Below, one piece after another: positions 33,472 through 43,158 of a DNA stretch of 48,851 nt (the first letter of the stretch is position 1; every line of letters begins with the position of its first letter). Made by a program: the position numbers and the translations under genes. Origin of the DNA: Oscillatoriales cyanobacterium (GTDB taxonomy: Bacteria; Cyanobacteriota; Cyanobacteriia; Cyanobacteriales; Microcoleaceae); NCBI GenBank assembly GCA_004294385.1, contig REAP01000005.1, positions 1 to 48,851 of the forward strand. The letters run 5' to 3'. The notes under the pieces were generated by a model. The model made no database searches. It saw only the letters and a program-made list of their open reading frames with translations, and was not told the origin of the DNA.

Positions 33472-35634
33472 ATGCAAGAAATTCTTTATCTAGAAGTCCC
33501 AACACCGGATACAGCAGCCGTATGTGCTTGGTTACAGCAGGAATTCGAGCCTGCGATCGGACAAAAAGTGATTACTCCCGATGGCTTTCGTTTGGTTTCA
33601 ACCACAACAGCAGTTGGCGCGATCGCATCGGGAGCCCAAATTGCTAATTCAAAATCCACCGTCGCCACCTCCAATTCAGTCAGCCAAAATCATCAATCCA
33701 CGGAACTTTCGATATTTGTCTGGCCAGTCCAACGAACCACTTATCTTAAAGTCTTTCGTCTAGAAAATGCACCCCCAGGGGAAAGAAAATTCCTGGAATC
33801 CCTGAACTTGGCCGTCAGAAACAAGTTCCCTGAGTTATACCCAGAACCCCCGGTCATAGACCTCTCCAAACAGTCAATTTTTGAGGCTCTTGCCCCCTAT
33901 TACCCGCTTACCGTCAAATACTTCCAAAAAATGCCAAAGGGCGAATATGACCTCCAGCGGGTCTACTGGTGGGAACAGCGTTGGCGCGAAGGTACTCGTA
34001 ATCCTCAACAGCCAAAACAAGTCGTGTTTTTGAAGGAAGAAGAAGGAAGAAGGAAGAAGGAAGAAGGAAGAAGGAAGAAGGAAGAAGAAGGAAGTTCGGC
34101 AACGGATTCTGTAACGGATTTAACGGATGTCACGGATTATGACTTAATTTATATCGGTGGGGCTTTGGGAGTAATTCATGCTGCTGTGATGGCGAGGTTG
34201 GGCTACCGGGTACTGTTGGTAGAACGAATGCCTTTTGGCCGGATGAATCGGGAGTGGAATATTTCGCGGGATGAAATTCAAAGCTTAATTGATTTGGATT
34301 TATTTACGGCGGTGGAAGTGGAAACTTTGATTGCTAGAGAATACAAAGATGGTTATAATAAATTTTTTGATTCTAATAATCCCAGCTTTGCTAAAGCACC
34401 AGTTCTCCACACACCAAAGGTATTAAATATAGCTTTGGATGGTGAAAAGTTACTGTATTTAGCGGGAGTTAAACTGACAGAAGCTGGTGGAGAAATCTGG
34501 GATGAAACTGAGTTTATTAGAGCGGATATTGAGGAAGAAAAAGTAGTGCTTCAGTGTCGTGACTTATCGAAAAAATGCGATCGCACTGTATCGGGACGGC
34601 TACTGGTGGATTCGATGGGTTCGGCTTCTCCCATAGCTTGGCAATTGAATGAAGGGCGGGCTTTTGACAGTGTGTGTCCGACAGTGGGTGCAGCTATTGA
34701 TGGGGGATTTGACCCGGAAGTGTGGGATTCCGAGTATGGGGATGTGCTCTACACTCACGGGGACATTTCCCGTGGGCGACAGCTTATTTGGGAGTTGTTT
34801 CCCGGCGCGGGAGGAGAATTGACTGTTTATCTGTTTCACTACCACCAAGTCAATCCACAGAATCCCGGTTCTTTGTTGGAATTGTATGAGGACTTTTTTA
34901 CAATTTTGCCTGAGTATCGGCGCTGCGATTTGGATAAATTGGTGTGGAAAAAACCGACGTTTGGTTATATCCCAGGGCATTTTAGCACGGGAAGTCGCGA
35001 TCGCACGGTGGCATTCGATCGACTAATTGCGATCGGCGATGCAGCTTCTCTCCAATCTCCCCTGGTTTTTACTGGTTTCGGTTCTCTGGTTCGCAATCTG
35101 TTCCGTTTGACAGACCTTTTGGATACTGCTTTAAAGCACAATTTATTGAAGGCAAATCACTTAAACCAAATTCGTGCTTACCAGAGCAATGTTTCCGTGA
35201 CTTGGCTGTTTTCTAAAGGAATGATGGTTCCCACTGGTCGCAGTTTACCACCACAAAGAATTAATTCAATTCTGAATACCTTTTTCGGTATTCTAACAGA
35301 AGAAGAACTGACTGTAGCTGAAACTTTCATTAAAGACCGGACGGATTGGTTAACTTTCAATCGTCTCGCTCTGAAAGCGGCTAGAAAAAATCCTTTACTC
35401 CTAGTATGGATTTTGGATTTTGTCAGTTTGGGGGATGTTTGGCGTTGGCTGGGAAGTTATTTCAGCTTTACTTTGGTGGCTTTAGCGAGTTGGCTATTTG
35501 GATGGCTTCCCAACTTCGCCCGCAGGGTAAAGCCTTGGCTGGAACCACGGTATCCGGCCCTTTGGCTGTGGCTGTTGGCTACTAGCTATGCCCTTACCTA
35601 TGGTATGGGAAAAGGGAAGTTCGGCAACGGATGA
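33472..35634 (+). CDS. cruA: Lycopene cyclase CruA-type flavoprotein
   Basis: The protein has 720 residues. After an N-terminal region of about 185 residues comes an FAD-binding core: YDLIYIGGALGVIHAAVMAR, then VLLVERMPFGRMNREWNIS. SGRLLVDSMGSASPIAWQL, SRGRQLIWELFPG and AIGDAASLQSPLVFTGFGS complete the CruA/CruP pattern. The PFGRMNREWNIS motif points to CruA rather than CruP. CruA closes beta-rings on lycopene to make gamma- and beta-carotene. Two hydrophobic C-terminal segments (about residues 650-715) suit a membrane-bound enzyme. Residues 189-222 come from a GGAAGAA array plus one 43-bp repeat unit inserted in frame, and the last five residues (KFGNG) and stop come from another repeat copy. 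Confidence 0.83.
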   Translation: MQEILYLEVPTPDTAAVCAWLQQEFEPAIGQKVITPDGFRLVSTTTAVGAIASGAQIANSKSTVATSNSVSQNHQSTELSIFVWPVQRTTYLKVFRLENAPPGERKFLESLNLAVRNKFPELYPEPPVIDLSKQSIFEALAPYYPLTVKYFQKMPKGEYDLQRVYWWEQRWREGTRNPQQPKQVVFLKEEEGRRKKEEGRRKKEEEGSSATDSVTDLTDVTDYDLIYIGGALGVIHAAVMARLGYRVLLVERMPFGRMNREWNISRDEIQSLIDLDLFTAVEVETLIAREYKDGYNKFFDSNNPSFAKAPVLHTPKVLNIALDGEKLLYLAGVKLTEAGGEIWDETEFIRADIEEEKVVLQCRDLSKKCDRTVSGRLLVDSMGSASPIAWQLNEGRAFDSVCPTVGAAIDGGFDPEVWDSEYGDVLYTHGDISRGRQLIWELFPGAGGELTVYLFHYHQVNPQNPGSLLELYEDFFTILPEYRRCDLDKLVWKKPTFGYIPGHFSTGSRDRTVAFDRLIAIGDAASLQSPLVFTGFGSLVRNLFRLTDLLDTALKHNLLKANHLNQIRAYQSNVSVTWLFSKGMMVPTGRSLPPQRINSILNTFFGILTEEELTVAETFIKDRTDWLTFNRLALKAARKNPLLLVWILDFVSLGDVWRWLGSYFSFTLVALASWLFGWLPNFARRVKPWLEPRYPALWLWLLATSYALTYGMGKGKFGNG
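34034..34137 (+). repeat. In-frame insertion in cruA: GGAAGAA array plus one 43-bp unit
   Basis: GGAAGAA heptamers (34034-34092) run into one unit at 34090-34132 (GGAAGTTCGGCAACGGATTC to ACGGATGTCA). That 43-bp unit is tandem at 48758-48851 (other strand) and, with TGTAAC for TTTAAC, at 43168-43296. It encodes EEEGRRKKEEGRRKK and [16 protein letters not shown] between the N-terminal region and the FAD motif. CruA proteins do not need this segment, judged from motif spacing. Confidence 0.85.
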
Positions 35635-35656
35635 TGTCACGGATTTAACGGATGTA
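35615..35656 (+). repeat. Degenerate 43-bp repeat at the cruA stop codon
   Basis: GGAAGTTCGGCAACGGATGA begins five codons before the end of cruA, and its ACGGATGA supplies the TGA stop. CACGGATTTAACGGATGT continues after the stop. It is the fourth locus of the 43-bp family in the window. Confidence 0.75.
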
Positions 35657-35730
35657 ATATCAATAACATCATCTTTCTTCTTGCTTGGAAATCCCGATTC
35701 TAGCGCAGGGCAGACAGGGAGACACTGCTC

Positions 35731-37689
35731 CTAACGCGAAACTGGTGGTAGCAAAACTTCTGCTTCCTTCTCGATGATAGCTTCCTCCAAAATCTCCTCT
35801 ACAACCGGAGTAGGAATCGGCACTTCTTCCACTACCGGATGCTTTTCTAAAGTCAAGCGAGACTGAGACGAACCGGACAATCTTTTTAACAACTTCGGTG
35901 TCGGATCGTGCAGTAAATAGATGATTTTATCGCCGGCTTGCCAAATCTCCCCGGCCGACACTACTTGCAAATATCCCTGCCTTTCCAACAACAACGGTAC
36001 CAACTCGCCACCCCGAATTAAAGCCTGCAAGTGAGCTACTTGAAACTCTAAGCCGGAAATTTTTAACTCGGTTTCTCCCAGTTTCACTTCTTTGTCAATC
36101 AGATATTCGTTCCAATCCTTCAGTGACAAATCGGAGACAAAAGCTTGATTAATCTTACTGTTATTTGCAGCACTATTCCCTTGCGGATCTTTGGGAAACA
36201 TTGCCAAAACTCTCGGCGGTGCAAACTCTTCTGCGGCGCGTTGAGCTAACACTAAGTTTACCTCGCCGTTGTTGGTCATTGCTAAAAAAGTTCCCATCGA
36301 GGCGAGTCCGGCTACTTCCAAAATACTGTGGTCGAGAGCACTGCTCAAAAACACTCGCAAACCTTCTCGTTCTGCTTCTTGACAAGCTTCCGGGTTAGTG
36401 TCTATAATTGCTACAGATTCGCCGCGTTCTTGAAATAACCGAGCCATCAATCTACTCAAAGGATTAGACCCGACAATGACAGCACCGGTGGCGGATTTCG
36501 ATGTCACTCCTAATAGTTGAGCCATTGGCCCGGCTGTTAGTCCTTGTACGAAAACTGTCATGATAATTGTCAGGAAAACTAAGGCTTTGATGGAGTCGCC
36601 GCCGTTGATTCCCCGTTGGGTGAGCAAAATGGCAAATAAAGATGCGATCGAGGCTGAGACAATTCCCCTTGGGGCTACCCAACAAGCAAATAATTTTTGT
36701 TGCCAATTTAAGCCGCTATTCCAAGTACACAGCCAAATGTTAATCGGTCGCACTATCCACATGAGCGCTAAAACTGTCAACACACTTCCCCAACCCAGCG
36801 CAACTACACTAGCGAGGGATAAATCTGCCGCCAACAGCACGAACAGCACGGATATAGCAAGGACTGTAAGTTGACCTTTAAATCTCCTCAACAGCCTTTC
36901 TTCTGGGACAGAGGCGGATCTGAGGACGATACCGGAGAGTACGGTTGCCATTAATCCTGATTCGCTGCGGAGTTCTTCTGCTAATCCGAACAATCCCCAC
37001 AAACCGGCTAATACTACGAGGTTTTTGAGGTCTTCTGACAGAAATTGCGATCGCTTGAGAATGAATCCTAGCAGCCAACCTCCGGCAACTCCGACAAATG
37101 CGCCGACTCCTAGTCGGACGATTAAATCTCGGAACAAAACCAGTAAGTCTGCATTACCGTTTACAATAATATTCAGTACCAATACTGCCAGAATTGCGCC
37201 GACTGGATCGATTAAAACTCCTTCGGCTTCTAGCAAAGCGGCGACTTGTTTGTCAACGGAAACCTGTTTGAGCAAAGGGCCGATGACCGTTGGGCCGGTG
37301 ACTACTACTAGAGAAGCATATAAAAATGCGATCGGCCAGGGAAATTCTCCCAACCAGTGGGCGGCCATTCCGCCACCGATCAGGGTAATTAAAGTGCCGA
37401 AAGTAACTAAGTTGCGGATGCTGCCGGAAACCCGACCCAAATCTCGCAATTCCAAATTCAGGCCGCCTTCAAACAAAATTAAGGCGACAGAAAGGGAAAC
37501 CATAACTTCCAAACCGCTACCGAGCAAATTTGGGTGTAGCAGTCCCAAGCAGTCTGGCCCTGATAAAATGCCAAACAACAGCAAAAAGACGATCGCCGGA
37601 ACTTTCAAGTAAGCGGCCAGAACTTGAGCACTGATACCACAGGTGACGGTCATGACCATCAACAGGGTGATGTTAAAGGGGGTTTCCAT
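35731..37689 (-). CDS. CPA1-type Na+(K+)/H+ antiporter with TrkA-N domain
   Basis: The protein has 652 residues. About twelve membrane helices fill residues 1-400 (ILFEGGLNLELRDLG, ALLEAEGVLIDPVGAILAVL with the conserved Asp, and WVAPRGIVSASIASLFAILL). A cytoplasmic TrkA-N/RCK nucleotide-binding domain follows at about 405-520 (AVIVGSNPLSRLMARLFQER), then a possible RCK-C domain. It exchanges H+ for Na+ or K+ across the plasma or thylakoid membrane, gated by a bound nucleotide. The C-terminal tail is Pro/Val/Glu-rich. NhaP-type antiporters with RCK domains are usual in cyanobacteria. Ion choice is not visible. Confidence 0.92.
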   Translation of the reverse strand: METPFNITLLMVMTVTCGISAQVLAAYLKVPAIVFLLLFGILSGPDCLGLLHPNLLGSGLEVMVSLSVALILFEGGLNLELRDLGRVSGSIRNLVTFGTLITLIGGGMAAHWLGEFPWPIAFLYASLVVVTGPTVIGPLLKQVSVDKQVAALLEAEGVLIDPVGAILAVLVLNIIVNGNADLLVLFRDLIVRLGVGAFVGVAGGWLLGFILKRSQFLSEDLKNLVVLAGLWGLFGLAEELRSESGLMATVLSGIVLRSASVPEERLLRRFKGQLTVLAISVLFVLLAADLSLASVVALGWGSVLTVLALMWIVRPINIWLCTWNSGLNWQQKLFACWVAPRGIVSASIASLFAILLTQRGINGGDSIKALVFLTIIMTVFVQGLTAGPMAQLLGVTSKSATGAVIVGSNPLSRLMARLFQERGESVAIIDTNPEACQEAEREGLRVFLSSALDHSILEVAGLASMGTFLAMTNNGEVNLVLAQRAAEEFAPPRVLAMFPKDPQGNSAANNSKINQAFVSDLSLKDWNEYLIDKEVKLGETELKISGLEFQVAHLQALIRGGELVPLLLERQGYLQVVSAGEIWQAGDKIIYLLHDPTPKLLKRLSGSSQSRLTLEKHPVVEEVPIPTPVVEEILEEAIIEKEAEVLLPPVSR

Positions 37690-37879
37690 AGATATGATTG
37701 TTGCAGGCTGCCCGACTCAATTTTAAAATTTTGATGGCGGACGACTTGAATACAGGCGCGATACGGGCGCGATCGTACAGACTCTACAGGGCAAGCTAGA
37801 TTTGGACTCTTTGTTAAAAAGGGTTGATATTGGCTATAACCTTATCAGATAATTCTCCTCCCGTCAAAGATGGCTGTTA

Positions 37880-37938
37880 CCCCTCTCAAACTCAGAAGAT
37901 AAAAGTCTGTGGGTTCAATCTAAAGTCTAAAATGGGAT
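37880..37938. repeat. Degenerate TCTGTGGG-TCAATC-TAAAATC element
   Basis: GTCTGTGGGTTCAATCTAAA followed by GTCTAAAATGGG resembles the 44476-44505 segment TCTGTGGGGTCAATCCAAAATCC. It is a worn copy of that dispersed repeat, upstream of the DUF427 gene. Confidence 0.45.
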
Positions 37939-37983
37939 GATGTTAAGTGACAAAATGGTTGTTTTATCAGGGAGATTTTGTTA

Positions 37984-38478
37984 GTGAATAGCGATCGCAT
38001 AGAACCAGGTGTCGGTCAAGAGTCGGTTTGGGATTACCCACGCCCGCCTCGTCTCGAAGCATCGACCAAGCACGTACAGATAATTTTTAATGGCGTGAAA
38101 ATTGCCGACACGCACCGTGCGTTTAGGCTGTTGGAGACGAGTCACCCTCCCTCGTACTATATTTCTCCCGATGACATCCAAATGCAATATTTGCACACAA
38201 CTTCACAGGGGTCGTGGTGCGAATGGAAGGGACAAGCGAGCTATTGCACTGTGACGGTAGGAGACAAAGAAGCGATAAATGTGGGTTGGTTTTATACCAA
38301 TCCTAATCAGGTTTTTGAGGCTATTAAAAATTATGTGGCTTTTTATCCCAGCGGGATGGATGCCTGTTATGTGGACGGGGAATTAGTGCAGGCTCAACCA
38401 GGTGATTTTTATGGTGGCTGGATTACCAAAGATATTATCGGGCCTTTTAAAGGAGGGATGGGAACTTGGGGCTGGTAG
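37984..38478 (+). CDS. DUF427 domain protein
   Basis: The protein has 164 residues. The DUF427 fold is recognisable: VQIIFNGVKIADTHRAFRLL, then PPSYYISPDDIQMQYL, CEWKGQASYCTVTVG, and FYPSGMDACYVDGELVQAQP near the end. The domain is a small beta-tent found in many bacteria, and its function is not established. The C-terminal GDFYGGWITKDIIGPFKGGM is typical of the cyanobacterial subgroup. I prefer the GTG at 37984, about 9 bases after GGGAG. A TTG six bases earlier is too close to that site. Confidence 0.9.
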   Translation: MNSDRIEPGVGQESVWDYPRPPRLEASTKHVQIIFNGVKIADTHRAFRLLETSHPPSYYISPDDIQMQYLHTTSQGSWCEWKGQASYCTVTVGDKEAINVGWFYTNPNQVFEAIKNYVAFYPSGMDACYVDGELVQAQPGDFYGGWITKDIIGPFKGGMGTWGW

Positions 38479-38720
38479 CAGTAGCCAAAATAACTAGATT
38501 TATTTATAATTGAAAGAGCCAATTCTCGGCAATTCAGTGGATAGACCAATCAGGATAATTGAATCCAGGGATGCTAGATAATAACGTAGTAAGATTTCGA
38601 TAAGATCTCACTCAAAAGCTGTGTAATCAACAATACAGTTGATTTTCAAGTATTAATGTTAAAATAAGCTAATATGCGACATTAGCTTTGTTGCCAGTGT
38701 TGTTCATTTGGGTATGCGTT

Positions 38721-39806
38721 GTGTCTATCAAATTTAGCGCCCCACCTATCTCGCCGGAGAAACTACCAACAACTCTCTCTTTAGAGTCTACCCTTAAGGA
38801 ACTATCGGTATTCGATTTTCAGGTTGAATCCTCTTTCTTAAACAAAGAAGTAGCTAGGTTGTTTCGAGATTATCCGTTGCTTCCGGGAGTGATATTGACG
38901 GAAAAAGGAGAATTTTTAGGTATGCTATCGCGACGGCGATTTATGGAGCATATGAGTCGCCCTTACGGAGTGGATACATTTGCTGGCCGACCGATTCTGG
39001 CTCTGTATAAGATGGCTCAAACAGATATTTTGATTTTACCAGGAGTGGCCTTAATTGTCATGGCAGCTCAGAGAGCCGTACAGCGTTTGCCAGAAGAGCT
39101 TTACGAGCCGATTGTTGTTGAGCTAGAGCCTCAAATTTACCGATTGTTGGATGTACATCAAGTGCTGTTAGCTTTATCACAAATTCACCAACAAGCGACT
39201 TGGTATATTAGCGAACTTTATTACAATTTATCTGTTACTAAGTCTGAGTTAGAAGTGGCTAACTCAGAATTATATCGCCTTGCTAACTCAGATAGTTTAA
39301 CTCAGGTGGCAAATCGCCGCCGTTTTAATGAATACTTAGATCAGAAGTGGGAACAACTAGGTCAAGAGAAAGCAGAAATATCTTTAATTTTATGCGATAT
39401 TGATTTCTTTAAGAAATATAATGATTCCTATGGACATCAGGCTGGAGATGGTTGTTTGCAAGAGGTGGCTAAAGCGATTGTGGAAGGTGTAAGTGACTCA
39501 GCGGGGGAAGTTTTGGGGGAGGCTTTGGTGGCTCGTTACGGAGGTGAAGAATTTGTGATCGTTTTGCCTCACACCAAACCTGAGATTGCTGTCTATATTG
39601 CAGAGCAAGTTCGAGTCTGGGTGAAAAACTTAGCAGTTGAACATCTGCAATCTCATGTTGGTTGTGTGACGCTGAGTTTGGGGGTGGCGAGTACGTTTCC
39701 CCGATCGCACATTGCTCAGAAAGATTTGATTGCAGCAGCAGACCGTGCGCTATATTTAGCTAAAGACCAAGGGCGCGATCAGGTAATCTTAGATTTAGGA
39801 CACTAG
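38721..39806 (+). CDS. Diguanylate cyclase (CBS-like sensor + GGDEF)
   Basis: This 361-residue protein makes cyclic di-GMP from two GTP. The C-terminal GGDEF domain (about residues 195-355) has DSLTQVANRRRFNEYL, the metal-binding ILCDIDFFKKYND and an intact active loop ARYGGEEFVIVLP. The residues nine to six before GGEEF read EALV-like, not RxxD, so the product-inhibition I-site is absent. The N-terminal part (VARLFRDYPLLPGVILTEKG, then EFLGMLSRRRFMEHMS) resembles a CBS-type pair that could sense a nucleotide. A short helix links the halves. The start is uncertain: GTG at 38721 (used) or TTG at 38688. Confidence 0.9.
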   Translation: MSIKFSAPPISPEKLPTTLSLESTLKELSVFDFQVESSFLNKEVARLFRDYPLLPGVILTEKGEFLGMLSRRRFMEHMSRPYGVDTFAGRPILALYKMAQTDILILPGVALIVMAAQRAVQRLPEELYEPIVVELEPQIYRLLDVHQVLLALSQIHQQATWYISELYYNLSVTKSELEVANSELYRLANSDSLTQVANRRRFNEYLDQKWEQLGQEKAEISLILCDIDFFKKYNDSYGHQAGDGCLQEVAKAIVEGVSDSAGEVLGEALVARYGGEEFVIVLPHTKPEIAVYIAEQVRVWVKNLAVEHLQSHVGCVTLSLGVASTFPRSHIAQKDLIAAADRALYLAKDQGRDQVILDLGH

Positions 39807-39827
39807 ACTTTAGATTGGCGAATCGTT

Positions 39828-40442
39828 TTATCTAAAAAAACTCCTTATAAAACTGACTACAATAGGCCCGATAACAACTACCAAATAAAGCGTAACTAGG
39901 AACAGCATAGCAGGGAACAGTGGTTTCAATCCCAAAGGCAAAGAGACAGGAGGCTGATATACTTGTTGAGCTATCGGAACAGTAATTAGTTGCTTCTTCA
40001 AAATTACACATGGTATCCAGGTTTTTTGTTCCGAATAAAAACCTGATTGACGAATCGATTGATAACCATTGGCGTGGTAGAAGCTTACTCCTGCCAGCGA
40101 TGAAAATACCTGAATGGCTTTATACCCTCTGTCGATCGCTATTTTCTCCACAGCTTTAAGCAGTCGCGTACCTATCCCTTGACGGATGAGATTTGGATGA
40201 ACATACACGCCACTAATTTGGGATGGGTGAGTCAGATAAGACGCAAATCCAACAATTTCATTTTCATGCTCTGCTACAAACCCTATCTCATTTTGGGCAA
40301 ATCTTGCAGATGCTTGACTACGAACTAAAGACTCAACTTGATTTAAATTGTAACTTGATGACAACACCCTAAGTGAACTGGTTTGTAATTCTATAATTTT
40401 CTCTGAGTCTTCAGGCTTTGATAGGCGAATTTTAAAATCCAT
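39828..40442 (-). CDS. GNAT-family N-acetyltransferase with C-terminal membrane anchor
   Basis: The protein has 204 residues. The GNAT fold covers residues 1-150: IRLSKPEDSEKIIELQTSSL at the start, then ISGVYVHPNLIRQGIGTRLL, whose RQGIGT is the acetyl-CoA pyrophosphate loop, and VSFYHANGYQSI at the end. After residue 170 a hydrophobic helix (MLFLVTLYLVVVIGPIVVSF) should anchor it to a membrane. It transfers an acetyl group to an unknown amine. It starts 39 bp after the methyltransferase stop on the same strand, so the two may be co-transcribed. Confidence 0.9.
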   Translation of the reverse strand: MDFKIRLSKPEDSEKIIELQTSSLRVLSSSYNLNQVESLVRSQASARFAQNEIGFVAEHENEIVGFASYLTHPSQISGVYVHPNLIRQGIGTRLLKAVEKIAIDRGYKAIQVFSSLAGVSFYHANGYQSIRQSGFYSEQKTWIPCVILKKQLITVPIAQQVYQPPVSLPLGLKPLFPAMLFLVTLYLVVVIGPIVVSFIRSFFR

Positions 40443-40481
40443 AATTTGTAAAGCTATACGCGATCGCCATTTCTTGGTACG

Positions 40482-41240
40482 CTATATGTAGTTTGCCTGC
40501 GTAAGCCCTGTCCAAGCACGTTCAGCCGTCCAGTGTCTATCCGAAGATTCATAAATTCTCAACCCATCCAAACCCGCAGTTTCAATCAACGTCTGAATTT
40601 CATCCAGAGTAAAGGCTGCTTGTAGTGAATCGCTGAACAATTGTTTCTGATGCGCGTTGCAATCTCCCGCATACATCTCAACTAAATCATCCCTAATTTC
40701 CTGGGTTTCTGATCGCAGTAAATCCCGTAAAAAAATTGCTCCGTTCGGTTTCAACACCCGCCGGACTTCCTGCAAAAAAGGCAGAGGATCGGGCAAATGG
40801 TGGATAATGCTGTTGGAAATCACCATATCAAAATAGTTGTCAGGATATGGCATTGCCTTAGCATCGATCAATTCGAGACTAATTTGCGATCGCACTCCGG
40901 CCTTTTCCACATTCTCGGCCGCCACTTTCAGCATATTTGGAGATAAATCGATGCAAGTCAATTTCCATGCTGACCGAAGTTCATAAAGTGCGATCGGAAT
41001 TCTCGCCGTACCCGTCCCAGCATCCAAAACGTTTCCAAAAACCGGCCCCAAAACAGCCGCACTCCTAGCAAAAGCAGTATTAACCTCAATAAAGTCCATC
41101 GAATCGTATTCTAGAGCCTCTTCCAAGGAATCCATCACTTCCGGTTCCAAAACTCGCTGCATAAAATTTATCTCATTATTAGGCATTTCCATATAGGGGC
41201 TGAGTTTCGCCTGCAAAAGCTCGACTAACTCCGGTTCCAT
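40482..41240 (-). CDS. Class I SAM-dependent methyltransferase
   Basis: The protein has 252 residues. Motif I is VLDAGTGTARIPIAL, followed by LTCIDLSPNMLKVA (acidic ribose-binding position), ELIDAKAMPYPDNYFDMVIS and HHLPDPLPFLQEVRRVLKPN. This is the Methyltransf_11/25 pattern. The N-terminal helices (EPELVELLQAKLSPYM) and the ending WTAERAW are usual in cyanobacterial members of unknown substrate. I start it at the ATG at 41240. A longer reading frame to 41366 is only the TCTGCGTTAATCCGC repeat translated. Confidence 0.9.
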   Translation of the reverse strand: MEPELVELLQAKLSPYMEMPNNEINFMQRVLEPEVMDSLEEALEYDSMDFIEVNTAFARSAAVLGPVFGNVLDAGTGTARIPIALYELRSAWKLTCIDLSPNMLKVAAENVEKAGVRSQISLELIDAKAMPYPDNYFDMVISNSIIHHLPDPLPFLQEVRRVLKPNGAIFLRDLLRSETQEIRDDLVEMYAGDCNAHQKQLFSDSLQAAFTLDEIQTLIETAGLDGLRIYESSDRHWTAERAWTGLTQANYI

Positions 41241-41793
41241 ATATTGATAATTATCCGGGATTTGCAGACAAATCCGTATCTTATCTGCGTTAATCCGCGT
41301 TAATCCGCCTACATCTGCGGTTAAAAATCTTAATCCAATCTTCCCCGATCGCACCTCACATATCACAATATTGGTAATCTGTCAAATTTGCCAAAAATTT
41401 CGTTACAATTATTAACTAGCTAATATGCGTATCTTGCATCAATAATTGTCATTATCGCATTTATAGATTTTGGTAATTCCATACACTGAAAGGGTTTCAG
41501 ACTATAAGTAAAAAAATAGTCATAGCACCGCTTGAGTATCAGAATTGTATAATAGCTCAAACGTCGCACTTTCGTCAAGTAAATGAGAATGGAATCAATA
41601 GTGGAGGATGGTAATTTTTGGGGGTTTTCGGCAATTGATTGAACATTTAAAACGAAATTACTTGTCATATTGTTTTTGCTTATCAAACCAGGTTAAGTTG
41701 TCCCGATCGCCCTCAACCCCTCAAAAATAGAAATATCCTTGATTTCTGCTAAGATTAATTAAACGAAGTCGTTATGAGTTCAATTAAACAGCT
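41241..41793. other. 553-bp gap with a repeat and one doubtful short frame
   Basis: It contains the repeat copy at 41279-41326. A minus-strand frame of 88 codons (41420-41686, starting at TTG or at an ATG 18 bp in) is AT-rich, has no recognised domain and no convincing ribosome site, so I leave it uncalled. The NTRC promoter should lie near 41740-41790, but I see no strong -35/-10 pair. Confidence 0.45.
41279..41326. repeat. TCTGCGTT-AATCCGC dispersed repeat, copy 2
   Basis: This is nearly identical to 3624-3671, with the tandem unit AATCCGCGTT in place of CATCCGCGTT. Read on the minus strand it stays open and in frame with the methyltransferase (LTADVGGLTRINADKIRIC). Confidence 0.75.
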
Positions 41794-43158
41794 ATGACCA
41801 AACAAACCATAGAAAATCTAGTAATTATCGGCTCAGGGCCAGCAGGTTACACCGCCGCCATCTACGCCGGGAGAGCAAACCTGAAACCCGTCGTCTTTGA
41901 AGGCTACCAAATGGGAGGAATTCCCGGTGGTCAACTGATGACCACCACAGAAGTCGAAAACTTTCCCGGCTTTCCCGAAGGCATCACCGGGCCGCAACTC
42001 ATGGATCGGATGAAAGCTCAAGCCGTGCGTTGGGGTGCTGAGTTATACACAGAAGATGTAATTTCGGTAGATTTGAGTCAACGACCGTTTACAGTGCGAT
42101 CGGAAGACAGAGAAATTAAAACCCACACTATAGTAATAGCTACAGGCGCAACGGCGAAAAGACTGCACCTACCAAGCGAAGAAAAATACTGGAATTTAGG
42201 AATATCTGCCTGTGCGATTTGTGACGGTGCGACACCGATATTCAAAAATGTAGAATTAGCAGTAGTCGGTGGTGGCGACACGGCGGCAGAAGAAGGAGTT
42301 TATTTGACAAAATATGGTTCTCGCGTTCATATGTTGGTGCGTTCATCATCCATGCGAGCTAGCAAAGCCATGCAAGACCGGGTTTTGAACAATCCCAAAA
42401 TTACTGTGCATTGGAATACTGAGCCTGTGGATGTTTACGGCAATGGCAAACTTGGGGGAATTCAAGTCAGAAATACTGAAACTGGCGCAGAAAGCAATTT
42501 GCCTGTGAGTGGGTTGTTTTATGCGATCGGGCATACTCCCAATACTGTTCTATTCCAAGGTCAACTAGAACTCGACCAAATCGGCTACATTGCTCCCAAA
42601 CATGGTTCTGTAGAAACTAGCGTCGAGGGAGTTTATGCCGTCGGCGATGTCCAAGACCACGAGTTTCGCCAAGCAATCACTGCTGCTGGTAGCGGTTGTA
42701 TGGGTGCGATGTTGGCAGAACGGTGGCTGTCGGCGAATGGTTTAACTCAGGAATTTCATCAAACGGAGGAATCGGAGAAACCAGCAGTAGCAGCGGAAAC
42801 TCCCAGAGTGCGGGAAACCAGCGAAAACTTTGATATCAAGGAAACGCGACACGAAGGAGGTTATGCTTTACGGAAGTTGTTCCACGATAGCGATCGGCTA
42901 ATTGTGGTCAAGTATTCTTCTCCAACTTGTGGCCCTTGTCATAGTCTGAAGCCGATTTTGAACAAAGTAGTAGATGAGTTCGACGGTAAAATTCACTACG
43001 TGGAAATTGATATCGAAGAAGACCCAGAAATTGCAGAAAATGCTGGTGTTATTGGAACACCGACGATTCAGTATTTCAAAGACCAGGCTTTGGTGACTGA
43101 ACTCAAAGGAGTTAAGCCAAAAAGCCAGTATCGTGAGTTAATTGCTAGTAATTTGTAG
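41794..43158 (+). CDS. trxB: NADPH-thioredoxin reductase with fused thioredoxin (NTRC)
   Basis: This 454-residue fusion has a thioredoxin reductase part (residues 1-320) with FAD site [16 protein letters not shown], redox pair C140-A-I-C143, NADPH site [12 protein letters not shown] and second FAD motif [17 protein letters not shown] linker of about 30 residues follows. The thioredoxin part has [11 protein letters not shown] (C379, C382) and the cis-Pro [12 protein letters not shown] moves electrons from NADPH to 2-Cys peroxiredoxin and other targets, which matters at night or in low light. Length and order match plant and cyanobacterial NTRC. Repeats begin 2 bp after its stop codon. Confidence 0.97.
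   Translation: MTKQTIENLVIIGSGPAGYTAAIYAGRANLKPVVFEGYQMGGIPGGQLMTTTEVENFPGFPEGITGPQLMDRMKAQAVRWGAELYTEDVISVDLSQRPFTVRSEDREIKTHTIVIATGATAKRLHLPSEEKYWNLGISACAICDGATPIFKNVELAVVGGGDTAAEEGVYLTKYGSRVHMLVRSSSMRASKAMQDRVLNNPKITVHWNTEPVDVYGNGKLGGIQVRNTETGAESNLPVSGLFYAIGHTPNTVLFQGQLELDQIGYIAPKHGSVETSVEGVYAVGDVQDHEFRQAITAAGSGCMGAMLAERWLSANGLTQEFHQTEESEKPAVAAETPRVRETSENFDIKETRHEGGYALRKLFHDSDRLIVVKYSSPTCGPCHSLKPILNKVVDEFDGKIHYVEIDIEEDPEIAENAGVIGTPTIQYFKDQALVTELKGVKPKSQYRELIASNL

Noticed and set aside
41420..41686. Minus-strand frame of 88 codons
   Set aside because: AT-rich, no domain, weak start, and not supported by neighbours.
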